Source: Flavobacteriaceae bacterium
GTDB lineage: Bacteria; Bacteroidota; Bacteroidia; Flavobacteriales; Flavobacteriaceae
Direction of reading: 5' to 3'
Assembly: GCA_947456815.1 (NCBI GenBank)
Contig: CANGTL010000030.1
Coordinates: 1-33,365 of the forward strand
DNA: 33,365 bases
Part shown: positions 1 to 7,339 of the stretch, piece after piece
Layout: each line of letters starts with the position of its first letter
How positions within the stretch are numbered: the first letter of the stretch is position 1
Translations under genes and position numbers: made by a program
Notes under the pieces: generated by a model
Told to the model about the DNA's origin: nothing
The model's database searches: none
What the model saw: the letters and a program-made list of their open reading frames with translations, nothing else

Positions 1-1356
1 AAAGATGCCTTCTTACATTATCACGATTTAGGTCCAAATCTTGCTTCCCAACTGAAATTCATAAAACTTGTAAGCGCAGGTAAAATAAAAGATTTCTCCC
101 TAAAAAACTTTCAGTTTGAAAAAGAGATTGATAAAGACGGAACCATCGCCGAAGTGCTTGGATCCAATCAATCTGTATTAGTACAAGTCGTTAAAGAACC
201 GATATCTACCAAAGGCCCAAGAATAAGCTCAGAGCTTTCTCTAGCCGGACGTTTTATCGTTCTTGTCCCATTCTCAGATCGCGTTTCTGTTTCTCAAAAA
301 ATAGAAGAACGAGGCGAGAAAGACAGACTTAAAAAACTGGTACAAGCCATCAAACCAAAAGGATTCGGTGTTATTGTTCGTACAGTAGCCGAAGGCAAAA
401 AAACAGCCGAAATAGAAAAAGACTTGCAGAACCTGCTAGGCAGATGGACTGCAATGTGTAAAAAATTACCAACGGCACATCATCCCTCTAAAGTATTAGG
501 AGAACTCAATAGAGCTTCTTCAATATTGAGAGACGTATTCAACGATACCTTTAGTGGTATCTACATAGATGATGAAGAGTTGTTTCAAGAAACCAAGGAT
601 TACGTGGAAGAAATTGCACCATCCAAACAATCAATTGTAAAGTTTTATCAATCTAAAGACACTCCTATTTTCGAGAAATATAACATAGAGAGACAAATCA
701 AAACTTCCTTCGGAAAAACCGTATCTATGAGTAAAGGTGCTTACCTTATCATCGAACATACTGAAGCCTTACACGTCATCGACGTCAACAGCGGAAATCG
801 TTCGAACAAAGCATCCAACCAAGAAGATACCGCCATGGAAGTCAACATGATTGCCGCAGCAGAAATCGCCAGACAATTGCGTTTGAGAGACATGGGCGGA
901 ATCATCGTAGTCGATTTTATCGATATGCAAGATCCAGAAAACAGAAAAGTGCTATTCGACTTCCTAAGAGAAGAAATGAATGACGATAAAGCCAAACACA
1001 AAATCTTACCACCGAGTAAATTTGGGCTAGTCCAGATTACCAGACAACGCGTAAGACCAGAAGTTAACATTAAAACTAGAGAAGAAGACCCTAACAATGA
1101 AAATGGCGAAATAGAAGCGCCAATCTTAATCATTGACAAAATTACTTCTGATCTAGAAAGATTACTAAAAACCCACAAAAAAGTTGTACTCAATGTGCAT
1201 CCTTTCGTGGCTGCTTACCTCAGTAAAGGTTTTCCATCATTACGTTCGAAATGGTTTTTCGAGCATAAGAAATGGGTGAAAATCATACCGCGTGACGCTT
1301 ACACGTACTTAGAATATCATTTCTATGACAAATCTGGAAAAGAAATCGTAGAATAA
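1..1356 (+). CDS. rng: Ribonuclease E/G family endoribonuclease, 5'-truncated by window edge
   Basis: Single-strand-specific endoribonuclease of the RNase E/G family, acting in rRNA maturation and mRNA turnover in the cytoplasm. The reading frame is open from base 1, so the start lies upstream; 451 codons are visible and probably about 60 N-terminal residues are missing compared with RNase G-type proteins. The first residues read DAFLHYHDLGP, the end of the S1 RNA-binding domain. The catalytic metal-binding aspartates are visible in IDVNSGN (about 781) and in VVDFIDMQ (about 909). No long C-terminal scaffold follows, so this is the short RNase G type. An ATG or GTG further in (for example 154) would cut the S1 domain and is not the real start. 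A strong intrinsic terminator follows the stop codon. Confidence 0.95.
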   Translation, partial: KDAFLHYHDLGPNLASQLKFIKLVSAGKIKDFSLKNFQFEKEIDKDGTIAEVLGSNQSVLVQVVKEPISTKGPRISSELSLAGRFIVLVPFSDRVSVSQKIEERGEKDRLKKLVQAIKPKGFGVIVRTVAEGKKTAEIEKDLQNLLGRWTAMCKKLPTAHHPSKVLGELNRASSILRDVFNDTFSGIYIDDEELFQETKDYVEEIAPSKQSIVKFYQSKDTPIFEKYNIERQIKTSFGKTVSMSKGAYLIIEHTEALHVIDVNSGNRSNKASNQEDTAMEVNMIAAAEIARQLRLRDMGGIIVVDFIDMQDPENRKVLFDFLREEMNDDKAKHKILPPSKFGLVQITRQRVRPEVNIKTREEDPNNENGEIEAPILIIDKITSDLERLLKTHKKVVLNVHPFVAAYLSKGFPSLRSKWFFEHKKWVKIIPRDAYTYLEYHFYDKSGKEIVE

Positions 1357-1366
1357 ATACAAACCT

Positions 1367-1400
1367 AAAACCGCCTTACGAAAGTCTGGCGGTTTTTTTT
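1367..1400 (+). terminator. Intrinsic terminator of rng
   Basis: AAAACCGCC at 1367-1375 pairs with GGCGGTTTT at 1388-1396 and is followed by a T run. It lies 11 bases after the rng stop codon. Confidence 0.9.
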
Positions 1401-1405
1401 ATTAG

Positions 1406-1486
1406 AAGCTAATCCAGCTTTGCGCTCCAATCTTTATTGTTTTAAAGAAAAACAATAAAGGATTTCCGCTGCAATCTGGGCTAGGG
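1406..1486 (+). repeat. Dispersed structured repeat, copy A
   Basis: One of four related elements in this window. The outer arms are AGC (1407-1409) + TAAT + CCAG (1414-1417), pairing with CTGG (1476-1479) + GCT (1480-1482). The inner hairpin is a perfect 12-bp stem, CTTTATTGTTTT (1432-1443) with AAAACAATAAAG (1449-1460), closing a 5-nt loop. The right edge reads GGGCTAGGG, as in copies B and C. It sits between the convergent genes rng and tadA. The inner sequence differs from the other copies while pairing is kept. Confidence 0.8.
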
Positions 1487-1561
1487 CAATGTCGAACTTA
1501 TTAGTCCTTTTCAAAACTTTGCGCCTTTACTTCGTCAATTCGCTAATCGCTCGGGTGCGAG
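1487..1561. other. Repeat-like intergenic remnant with GC hairpin
   Basis: This gap contains AAAACTTTGCG (1513-1523) followed by CCTTTAC, a word that recurs in the nrdB-nrdA spacer at 14756-14766. It also holds a hairpin, GCTCG-GGTG-CGAGC, at 1549-1562 followed by a T-rich stretch on the plus strand. It may be a second plus-strand terminator or a dispersed repeat fragment. No gene is seen here. Confidence 0.4.
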
Positions 1562-2008
1562 CTAATTTTTTCTTCTTTCCGCAAAAAAACGCAACATCAA
1601 TTCACGTGACTCCTCCGCCAATACGCCCGAAACTACTTCAGTCTTCGGATGCAATTGCGTTCCCATGGCTATAAAACCTCGACTTTCATCAGTAGCACCA
1701 TAAACAATTTTCGAAATCTGACTCCAATATAAAGCGCCTGCACACATCTGGCAGGGCTCTAAAGTCACATAAAGTGTGCAACCTTTCAAATACTTCCCGC
1801 CCAAAAAATTGGCCGCCGCCGTAATCGATTGCATTTCTGCATGAGCAGTAACATCATGTAACATCTCTGTCAAATTATGAGAAGAAGCGATTACACGATT
1901 ATCAATTACAATCACCGCTCCTACAGGAATCTCGCCTTTTTCAAAAGCAAAATCGGCTTCCTGCAAAGCTTTTTTCATGAAATACTCGTCGGTAAAAATA
2001 TTTTCCAT
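1562..2008 (-). CDS. tadA: tRNA-specific adenosine deaminase (A34 to inosine)
   Basis: 148-residue cytidine deaminase-fold zinc enzyme that converts the wobble adenosine of tRNA-Arg(ACG) to inosine. The zinc site is complete: H56-A57-E58 gives the His ligand and catalytic Glu, and P85-C86-x-x-C89 gives the two Cys ligands. Length and the flanking sequence TLEPCQMCAGAL are typical of TadA rather than of guanine deaminase, although the two are hard to separate by eye. The ATG at 2008 fits the family N-terminus. A perfect TAnnTTTG element ends only 4 nt upstream, and an out-of-frame ATG overlaps the start as ATGCATG. Confidence 0.9.
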   Translation of the reverse strand: MENIFTDEYFMKKALQEADFAFEKGEIPVGAVIVIDNRVIASSHNLTEMLHDVTAHAEMQSITAAANFLGGKYLKGCTLYVTLEPCQMCAGALYWSQISKIVYGATDESRGFIAMGTQLHPKTEVVSGVLAEESRELMLRFFAERRKN

Positions 2009-2012
2009 GCAT

Positions 2013-2020
2013 CAAAAATA
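2013..2020 (-). promoter_or_regulatory. -7 promoter element of tadA, unusually close to ATG
   Basis: TATTTTTG on the minus strand matches the Bacteroidota TAnnTTTG consensus. Only four bases separate it from the tadA ATG, whereas other such elements here lie 19-25 nt upstream. No TTG was found at the usual -33 distance. Confidence 0.5.
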
Positions 2021-2063
2021 CGGTTTTAGTCCACATTTGCGTTATGCTAAAAACAAACAAATC

Positions 2064-2657
2064 ATGGAAGCACCACTCAAAATCAGGATTCCAAAACCTT
2101 GTCACGAGGATTGGAACTCGATGACGCCGAACCAACAAGGCCGATTCTGCGACAGCTGCTGCAAAACCGTAGTCGATTTTACTCAAATGAAAGCTCCTGA
2201 AATTCAGGAATATTTCACCCGAAACCATGGAAAAAAGATCTGTGGAAGATTCAACAACGAACAGCTCGAAACAATCAGAATCAGCATTCCAATGCGTGTA
2301 TTCTATTCGCAGACCCAAATTCACAAAATGTTTTTACTTGCATTGTTTGTCTGCATGGGCACAACGCTTTTAAGCTGCTCTGATGTCAATGGTAATAAAC
2401 AAAGCATCGAAAAGGTAGAAATCATCGAAGAAAATCCAAGTGATAATGTAATCATGGGAGCGCCACTTAGACCACAAAATGATACACTAATTTCAAAAAA
2501 ATCAAGAACGCTACAAACGAAAAAAGTGGTGGCGGCACCTATGGTAACTACAGGAGATGTTGTGCTTTCACCATCGAGTCCACAACCACCAACACCTCAG
2601 TGTAAAGAAGAAGCTATCATAGGCAAAGTAAAGATACATATTGATACAATTCCATAA
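2064..2657 (+). CDS. Cys-rich N-terminal domain membrane-anchored protein, function unknown
   Basis: 197 residues from the ATG at 2064. An upstream in-frame ATG at 1977 would overlap tadA and add a non-conserved leader. The N-terminal ~65 residues form a Bacteroidota cytoplasmic domain with the pattern PCHEDW..M....GRFC..C.KTVVDF and a later ICGRF. I recall this domain at the front of TonB-like or carboxypeptidase-regulatory-like proteins. The clustered cysteines and His suggest metal binding, but I cannot name a ligand. A single hydrophobic segment (about residues 78-94) precedes a polar, Pro/Ser-rich tail that ends GKVKIHIDTIP. Full-length relatives often carry a C-terminal TonB-like or repeat domain that is absent here. 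It is divergent from tadA; CACATTTG (2032-2039) is a one-mismatch -7 element 24 nt before the ATG. Confidence 0.65.
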   Translation: MEAPLKIRIPKPCHEDWNSMTPNQQGRFCDSCCKTVVDFTQMKAPEIQEYFTRNHGKKICGRFNNEQLETIRISIPMRVFYSQTQIHKMFLLALFVCMGTTLLSCSDVNGNKQSIEKVEIIEENPSDNVIMGAPLRPQNDTLISKKSRTLQTKKVVAAPMVTTGDVVLSPSSPQPPTPQCKEEAIIGKVKIHIDTIP

Positions 2658-2701
2658 GAAACTAAAACGATTGTTGTAATTTAGCGCCACAATAATTTCG
2701 T

Positions 2702-4468
2702 ATGCCGCAGCTGCTTTCACAAATTCAAAATCCAAGCGATTTACGCCATCTGAGCGAACAACAGCTTCCACAGCTGGCGCAGGAACTCCGCGATTTTATT
2801 ATCGATATTGTTTCTGTAAAAGAAGGTCATTTGGGCGCAAGTCTTGGAGTAGTTGAACTCACCATCGCATTACATTATGTATTCAACACCCCAGATGATT
2901 TACTCGTTTGGGATGTCGGACATCAAGCCTACGGACATAAAATTCTAACAGAGCGAAGAGAAAAGTTCACTACCAACCGCCAACTTGGTGGCATTTCTGG
3001 TTTCCCAAAACGAAGCGAAAGCATTTACGACACTTTTGGCGTTGGTCATTCTTCAACATCCATATCAGCAGCGCTCGGAATGGCATTAGCGTCCAATTTA
3101 AAAGGCGATTTTGAAAAACAACACATTGCTGTTATCGGAGACGCTTCCATCGCTTCAGGAATGGCTTTTGAAGGATTGAATCATGCAGGCGTTACCGACG
3201 CCAATCTGCTGGTTATTCTAAACGACAACGCCATTGGAATAGACCCAAGTGTTGGTGCTTTGAAAAACTATTTTACTGCTGTCAAAGAAGGAAAAAATCC
3301 GAAGGAAAACAACATGATCAAATCACTCAACTTTGATTATACTGGACCAATAAACGGTCATGATATTTTCGCATTAATCCAGGAATTGAAACGCCTACAA
3401 AAAATCAAAGGTCCAAAGTTTCTGCATATTATCACTACCAAAGGAAAAGGATTGCAGCAAGCAGAAGACAATCAAGTGGTCTATCATGCTCCCGGAAAAT
3501 TTGATGCTTTAACCGGCAACATTCTTCCCAAATCCGAAGCCCATTTGGCTCCAAAATACCAAGACGTTTTTGGGCTTACTTTAGTTGAATTGGCGCGAAA
3601 AAACGAAAAAATTATTGGAATTACTCCTGCGATGCCCACAGGCAGTTCCTTAAAATATATGATGGATGAATTCCCAACTCGTGCACTCGATGTTGGAATT
3701 GCAGAACAACACGCCGTGACGTTATCCGCTGGAATGGCAACGCAAGGCATGATCGTTTTTTGCAATATCTACTCTACTTTTTTGCAACGCGCGTATGATC
3801 AAATCATACACGACGTAGCTTTGCAAAATTTACCGGTGATTTTTTGTTTAGACCGCGCGGGTTTAGTTGGCGAAGATGGTGCTACTCATCATGGTGTTTT
3901 TGATATCGCTTATTTACGCTGTATTCCAAATATTATTGTTTACGCACCTCTAAACGAACTGGCATTGCGAAATATTTTATATACCGCACAGTTGGGATTA
4001 AAACATCCAATTGCTATTCGCTATCCTCGTGGTCGAGGTGTTTCTGCTGATTGGAAAAAATCATTTCAAGAAATAGAAATTGGCAAAGCGAGTTGTCTTA
4101 AAGAAGGCGGCAAAGTCGCGGTGCTATCAACCGGGACAATTGGAAATAATGTGATAGAAGCACTCCGTCAGATTGACAATTCGCAGGAAATTGCACATTA
4201 TGATTTTGCCTTTATAAAGCCTCTTGATATTAAGCTATTGCATCAGATATTTTCCGCCTTTGAATCCGTTATTACAATTGAAGACGGCGTCATAACAGGT
4301 GGTTTTGGAAGTGCAATAATAGAATTTGCACTACAAAACGGCTATGCCGTACCGGTTAAAACACTCGGTATACCGGACAAATTTATAGAACATGGTTCGA
4401 TTGTTGAGTTGCAAAAAATGTGCGAGATTGATGTAGAAAGTATTGCAACTCTTTTAAAAGAAAAATAA
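2702..4468 (+). CDS. dxs: 1-deoxy-D-xylulose-5-phosphate synthase
   Basis: 588 residues. A thiamine-diphosphate enzyme that condenses pyruvate with glyceraldehyde 3-phosphate, the first step of the MEP isoprenoid pathway. Visible features are the N-terminal KEGHLGASLGVVEL, VWDVGHQAYGHKIL and GVGHSSTSISA segments, the ThDP/Mg site GDASIASGMAFEG (G146-D147) with NDN downstream, the catalytic Glu in AEQHAVTLSAG (E335), and DRAGLVGEDGATHHG. The C-terminal transketolase domain ends the protein. It is about 30 residues shorter than the E. coli enzyme, normal for Bacteroidota. TAATTTAG at 2677-2684, 17 nt before the ATG, is a one-mismatch -7 candidate. A strong terminator follows. Confidence 0.97.
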   Translation: MPQLLSQIQNPSDLRHLSEQQLPQLAQELRDFIIDIVSVKEGHLGASLGVVELTIALHYVFNTPDDLLVWDVGHQAYGHKILTERREKFTTNRQLGGISGFPKRSESIYDTFGVGHSSTSISAALGMALASNLKGDFEKQHIAVIGDASIASGMAFEGLNHAGVTDANLLVILNDNAIGIDPSVGALKNYFTAVKEGKNPKENNMIKSLNFDYTGPINGHDIFALIQELKRLQKIKGPKFLHIITTKGKGLQQAEDNQVVYHAPGKFDALTGNILPKSEAHLAPKYQDVFGLTLVELARKNEKIIGITPAMPTGSSLKYMMDEFPTRALDVGIAEQHAVTLSAGMATQGMIVFCNIYSTFLQRAYDQIIHDVALQNLPVIFCLDRAGLVGEDGATHHGVFDIAYLRCIPNIIVYAPLNELALRNILYTAQLGLKHPIAIRYPRGRGVSADWKKSFQEIEIGKASCLKEGGKVAVLSTGTIGNNVIEALRQIDNSQEIAHYDFAFIKPLDIKLLHQIFSAFESVITIEDGVITGGFGSAIIEFALQNGYAVPVKTLGIPDKFIEHGSIVELQKMCEIDVESIATLLKEK

Positions 4469-4500
4469 AAAAATCCAAACCTTTCGATTTGGATTTTTTT
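4467..4500. terminator. Bidirectional terminator between dxs and M36 protease
   Basis: A-rich AAATCCAAA (4471-4479) pairs with TTTGGATTT (4488-4496), flanked by A and T runs on both sides. It can therefore end dxs (plus) and the converging protease gene (minus). Confidence 0.9.
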
Positions 4501-4520
4501 ATTACAAATATTTAATCTCT

Positions 4521-7190
4521 TTAGTTCTTAATAATTTTTTGAGAATAATTCAAGTTATTTCCTGCGATTTTAAGCACATAAATTCCTGACTGAATAGTTG
4601 AAGTATTAATTGTTTTCTCAATCTCAAAATCCGTATCTGGTATACTTAAAACGACGCGACCGTTGATATCTAACAGTTGGATAGAAACCTTACCAACATA
4701 CTTGTTAATTCTAACATTTACGAAGTCAGTTGATGGATTTGGATACACTCTAATCAAATCACTATTGTTGAAATAATCTACAGACAATAAGCAATTTGGT
4801 CCAGCTGGAAAAGCCGTAAAATCAGCCACTTGATCTGTCCCGCTGTTGACGTCTCCCGACGAAGCATTTAGACCCATTCCGCGCTTCTCAAAAACCTCCG
4901 CTATCAGACAATAATTTTGACCGCCTGTAGTTGCTTGATCTGCTGCAAATAAATTATCTCTAGAGCTAATAAACGAAGCTGTATTGCATGTTTGCAACTT
5001 TAAAGCATCTATTACTAGCCGCATTACTTTATTGTTTCCGCCTGTACCGTTGTAAATGTCAGGATCAAAACCATATTTATCTATATACGCCCACGTTAAA
5101 TCCCATAAAACTGCTGCCCAAACTTCGCCTCTATCGTGTGGAAAAGTTGTATTGGAATTAGCCAAAGTAATCGAATTTATTCCAAAATCTGTTGAATAAG
5201 GAAATGATCTAATTCCTCCTCCAGTTATCGGCTCATTGATAGCATAGGTACCAATTCCTCGAGATTCGGCACCTGTATCTCCCGGCTTAATTTGAAGCAT
5301 CAATCCAAACCAGTCTGACCAGCCTTCACCCATTTGTTCACCATTGTTCATACATGATGCATTCGTCGGTCCTCCAATCAAACGATTTGAAATTCCATGT
5401 CCAACTTCATGTCCAATAATCCCATTATCAAAATCACCATCTGCAAAGAGATACAGATTAGATGGCGATTCCAACTTTAAATTTACTGGGCCATTTTCCA
5501 TCTCTGAAACCAATTCATCCCCATCTTCCTTGGTAATGAAAACTGCAGGAATCGTAATCCCTAAAATTCCTGTTGAGCTCATTGAGAGTCTTTGTGGATT
5601 ATTTGCAATTGAATCCATCACAATTACAGCTGTTGCGCCTGCATCTTGTGCATTCTTCACTTTTAGGTTAAAAAAACAACCTCCTCTTTTTATCAATACA
5701 ATTTTGCCTGATAACTCCGCTGCATTTGTTGGTGCTTGACAAGCAGAATGATAGCCTGGAGGTGTTGGGTTATTATTATACAAAACTAAATCAGATGTAA
5801 TTCCATTCGGAGCAGTTGGAACAGGTATGCGATCGGTACCTTCAAAAACATTGGTTGTCGCAGTTCTTGTGCCAGCGATACTTGACGGTGAATTTATTGT
5901 AATAAAATCCGTAGCTGGAGCACCTGTATCCCACAAGAACATTTGAACTCTCGGTCTTGCTCCATCATTTGGGGTCGCGAAATTCGCGTTGTTTAAGGTC
6001 GCCACGGCCTGTGAATAGCCATCTTGAGCGTCTGCTAAAACATAGTCGCCAGTCGCAGAGACTGTACCTCCACGTCCGTAGTTGTTTTGTTGGAAATTAC
6101 CACTAGCTTCATTAAATCCGTACTGATACCATATGTCATGAATTTCATTGACAGTGTAAAATAAATTGGTAGTTGCGGCAGAGGTATAAGTTGTTGGTTG
6201 TAAGGTCTGTCCACCGTATGGAAAATCGAAAAGCAATGCGGCAGTTCCTTCCGCCCGTATTCCGTTTCCATTATCCCCGTTTGCATCTTCTTGTGCCAAT
6301 ACATTATTTCCTCGTGTAAATGTAAAATTTAATGCTGCGTTAGTTCCTCCAATAGCATTGGCATTATGCCAACCGTTTGGCGATGCTAAAGCATCTCCGT
6401 CTATAGTAATTAATTGGAAAGGAGAATGGTTTGGACTTTCATAATTATAAGGAATCACTCGGTAAGATCCCGGAATAACGTCTAACAAAGAAGCCTGTCT
6501 GCTCTGAAACGCACTTTTTACAAAGCTAAAACTGGATTTATTACTTACTTTGTTCAAGTCCTTTTCTCCGAAAGTACAAGTCAAGTTTAAATCCTTCTTT
6601 TCTAGGATAACTCCCGTAACAGCATCGATTCTTAAATCCCAAAGACTACTTGATTTTGGCGCATAAAATTGAAATGCCCATGCTAATCTCAAGTCATTCT
6701 TATCGGTAAGTTGATAGACAAGCTTTGCATTAATCGGGTCTTCTTGTAACCCGTCCGATAATTTAAACTTACTATTATTATTTTCGGTTTCAATAATAGA
6801 AAAAGCACTTGGATTATCAATTTGTAGCGAAGAATAAACTCTCGAAATCGCTTGCAGAATTGTGATGCTTGGCTTTGTAACATTAACCTTATCTGATATT
6901 CTTTCAATAAATCTATTTTCGACTTTTAGGACTTTTCCTTCTTTGATCCATGCGTTTGACTGTGCGTTATAGATTTCTAGACCGCTATACCGCTGCGTAA
7001 AATGGCAGCTCGTAATTTTTGTCCCCGAGCCCTCAACCTCGCTTTCAATGATCCAATCAGAAATATCCTGATTTGTGAGGTTTAGTTGTTTCTTATTCTC
7101 TTCTAAATAAGATTGAATGAGTTGTCTGTTAGATTGACTGTAAGTAACGAGAGATCCGAAAAACAACAAAAGGTAAATACATCTTTTCAT
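4521..7190 (-). CDS. T9SS-secreted M36 (fungalysin-like) metalloprotease with PA domain, paralog 1
   Basis: 889 residues. A predicted secreted zinc endopeptidase. Order: signal peptide (about 1-18, ending TYSQS), FTP/PepSY-type propeptide (about 20-200), M36 catalytic region, a protease-associated (PA) domain inserted at about 455-560 (GKIVLIKRGGCFF, GATAVIV), zinc motif H594-E-V-G-H598 with third ligand E622 in GEGWSDWFG, and a C-terminal T9SS type A sorting domain (VYPNPS ... GIYVLKI ... KIIKN). By family knowledge the propeptide inhibits until removed, and T9SS carries the enzyme across the outer membrane. It lies immediately downstream of a closely similar paralog on the same strand. It has its own TACCTTTG promoter element and a terminator separates the two, so they are probably separate transcripts. 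Confidence 0.93.
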   Translation of the reverse strand: MKRCIYLLLFFGSLVTYSQSNRQLIQSYLEENKKQLNLTNQDISDWIIESEVEGSGTKITSCHFTQRYSGLEIYNAQSNAWIKEGKVLKVENRFIERISDKVNVTKPSITILQAISRVYSSLQIDNPSAFSIIETENNNSKFKLSDGLQEDPINAKLVYQLTDKNDLRLAWAFQFYAPKSSSLWDLRIDAVTGVILEKKDLNLTCTFGEKDLNKVSNKSSFSFVKSAFQSRQASLLDVIPGSYRVIPYNYESPNHSPFQLITIDGDALASPNGWHNANAIGGTNAALNFTFTRGNNVLAQEDANGDNGNGIRAEGTAALLFDFPYGGQTLQPTTYTSAATTNLFYTVNEIHDIWYQYGFNEASGNFQQNNYGRGGTVSATGDYVLADAQDGYSQAVATLNNANFATPNDGARPRVQMFLWDTGAPATDFITINSPSSIAGTRTATTNVFEGTDRIPVPTAPNGITSDLVLYNNNPTPPGYHSACQAPTNAAELSGKIVLIKRGGCFFNLKVKNAQDAGATAVIVMDSIANNPQRLSMSSTGILGITIPAVFITKEDGDELVSEMENGPVNLKLESPSNLYLFADGDFDNGIIGHEVGHGISNRLIGGPTNASCMNNGEQMGEGWSDWFGLMLQIKPGDTGAESRGIGTYAINEPITGGGIRSFPYSTDFGINSITLANSNTTFPHDRGEVWAAVLWDLTWAYIDKYGFDPDIYNGTGGNNKVMRLVIDALKLQTCNTASFISSRDNLFAADQATTGGQNYCLIAEVFEKRGMGLNASSGDVNSGTDQVADFTAFPAGPNCLLSVDYFNNSDLIRVYPNPSTDFVNVRINKYVGKVSIQLLDINGRVVLSIPDTDFEIEKTINTSTIQSGIYVLKIAGNNLNYSQKIIKN

Positions 7191-7212
7191 GGTTATAACT
7201 TAATGGTTAATT

Positions 7213-7220
7213 CAAAGGTA
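7213..7220 (-). promoter_or_regulatory. -7 promoter element of M36 paralog 1
   Basis: TACCTTTG on the minus strand lies 22 nt before the ATG at 7190. A 15-nt palindrome sits just upstream (7240-7254) where the -33 region would be. Confidence 0.6.
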
Positions 7221-7239
7221 GCTAGTTTTAGGTTGCCTT

Positions 7240-7254
7240 CTTAGATAATCTAAG
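7240..7254. promoter_or_regulatory. Palindrome, candidate operator
   Basis: CTTAGAT-A-ATCTAAG is a perfect inverted repeat with 7-bp arms. Its centre is about 27 bp upstream of the TACCTTTG element of M36 paralog 1. The position suits a regulator site, but no cognate regulator is encoded nearby. Confidence 0.4.
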
Positions 7255-7285
7255 TAGACAAGACGTAGACTAATGAAAACTATTT

Positions 7286-7322
7286 CATAAAAAAAAACCA
7301 AATCCGAAGACTTGGTTTTTTT
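7286..7322 (-). terminator. Intrinsic terminator of M36 paralog 2
   Basis: AAAAACCAA near 7294-7302 pairs with TTGGTTTTT at 7312-7320, with an A run to the left that becomes a U run on the minus strand. It lies just after the stop codon at 7340. Confidence 0.85.
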
Positions 7323-7339
7323 GTCTAAATTTCTTTAGG

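Noticed and set aside
1941..2324. Minus-strand 127-codon open frame overlapping tadA and the Cys-rich protein gene
   Set aside because: It overlaps two better-supported genes and resembles no family.
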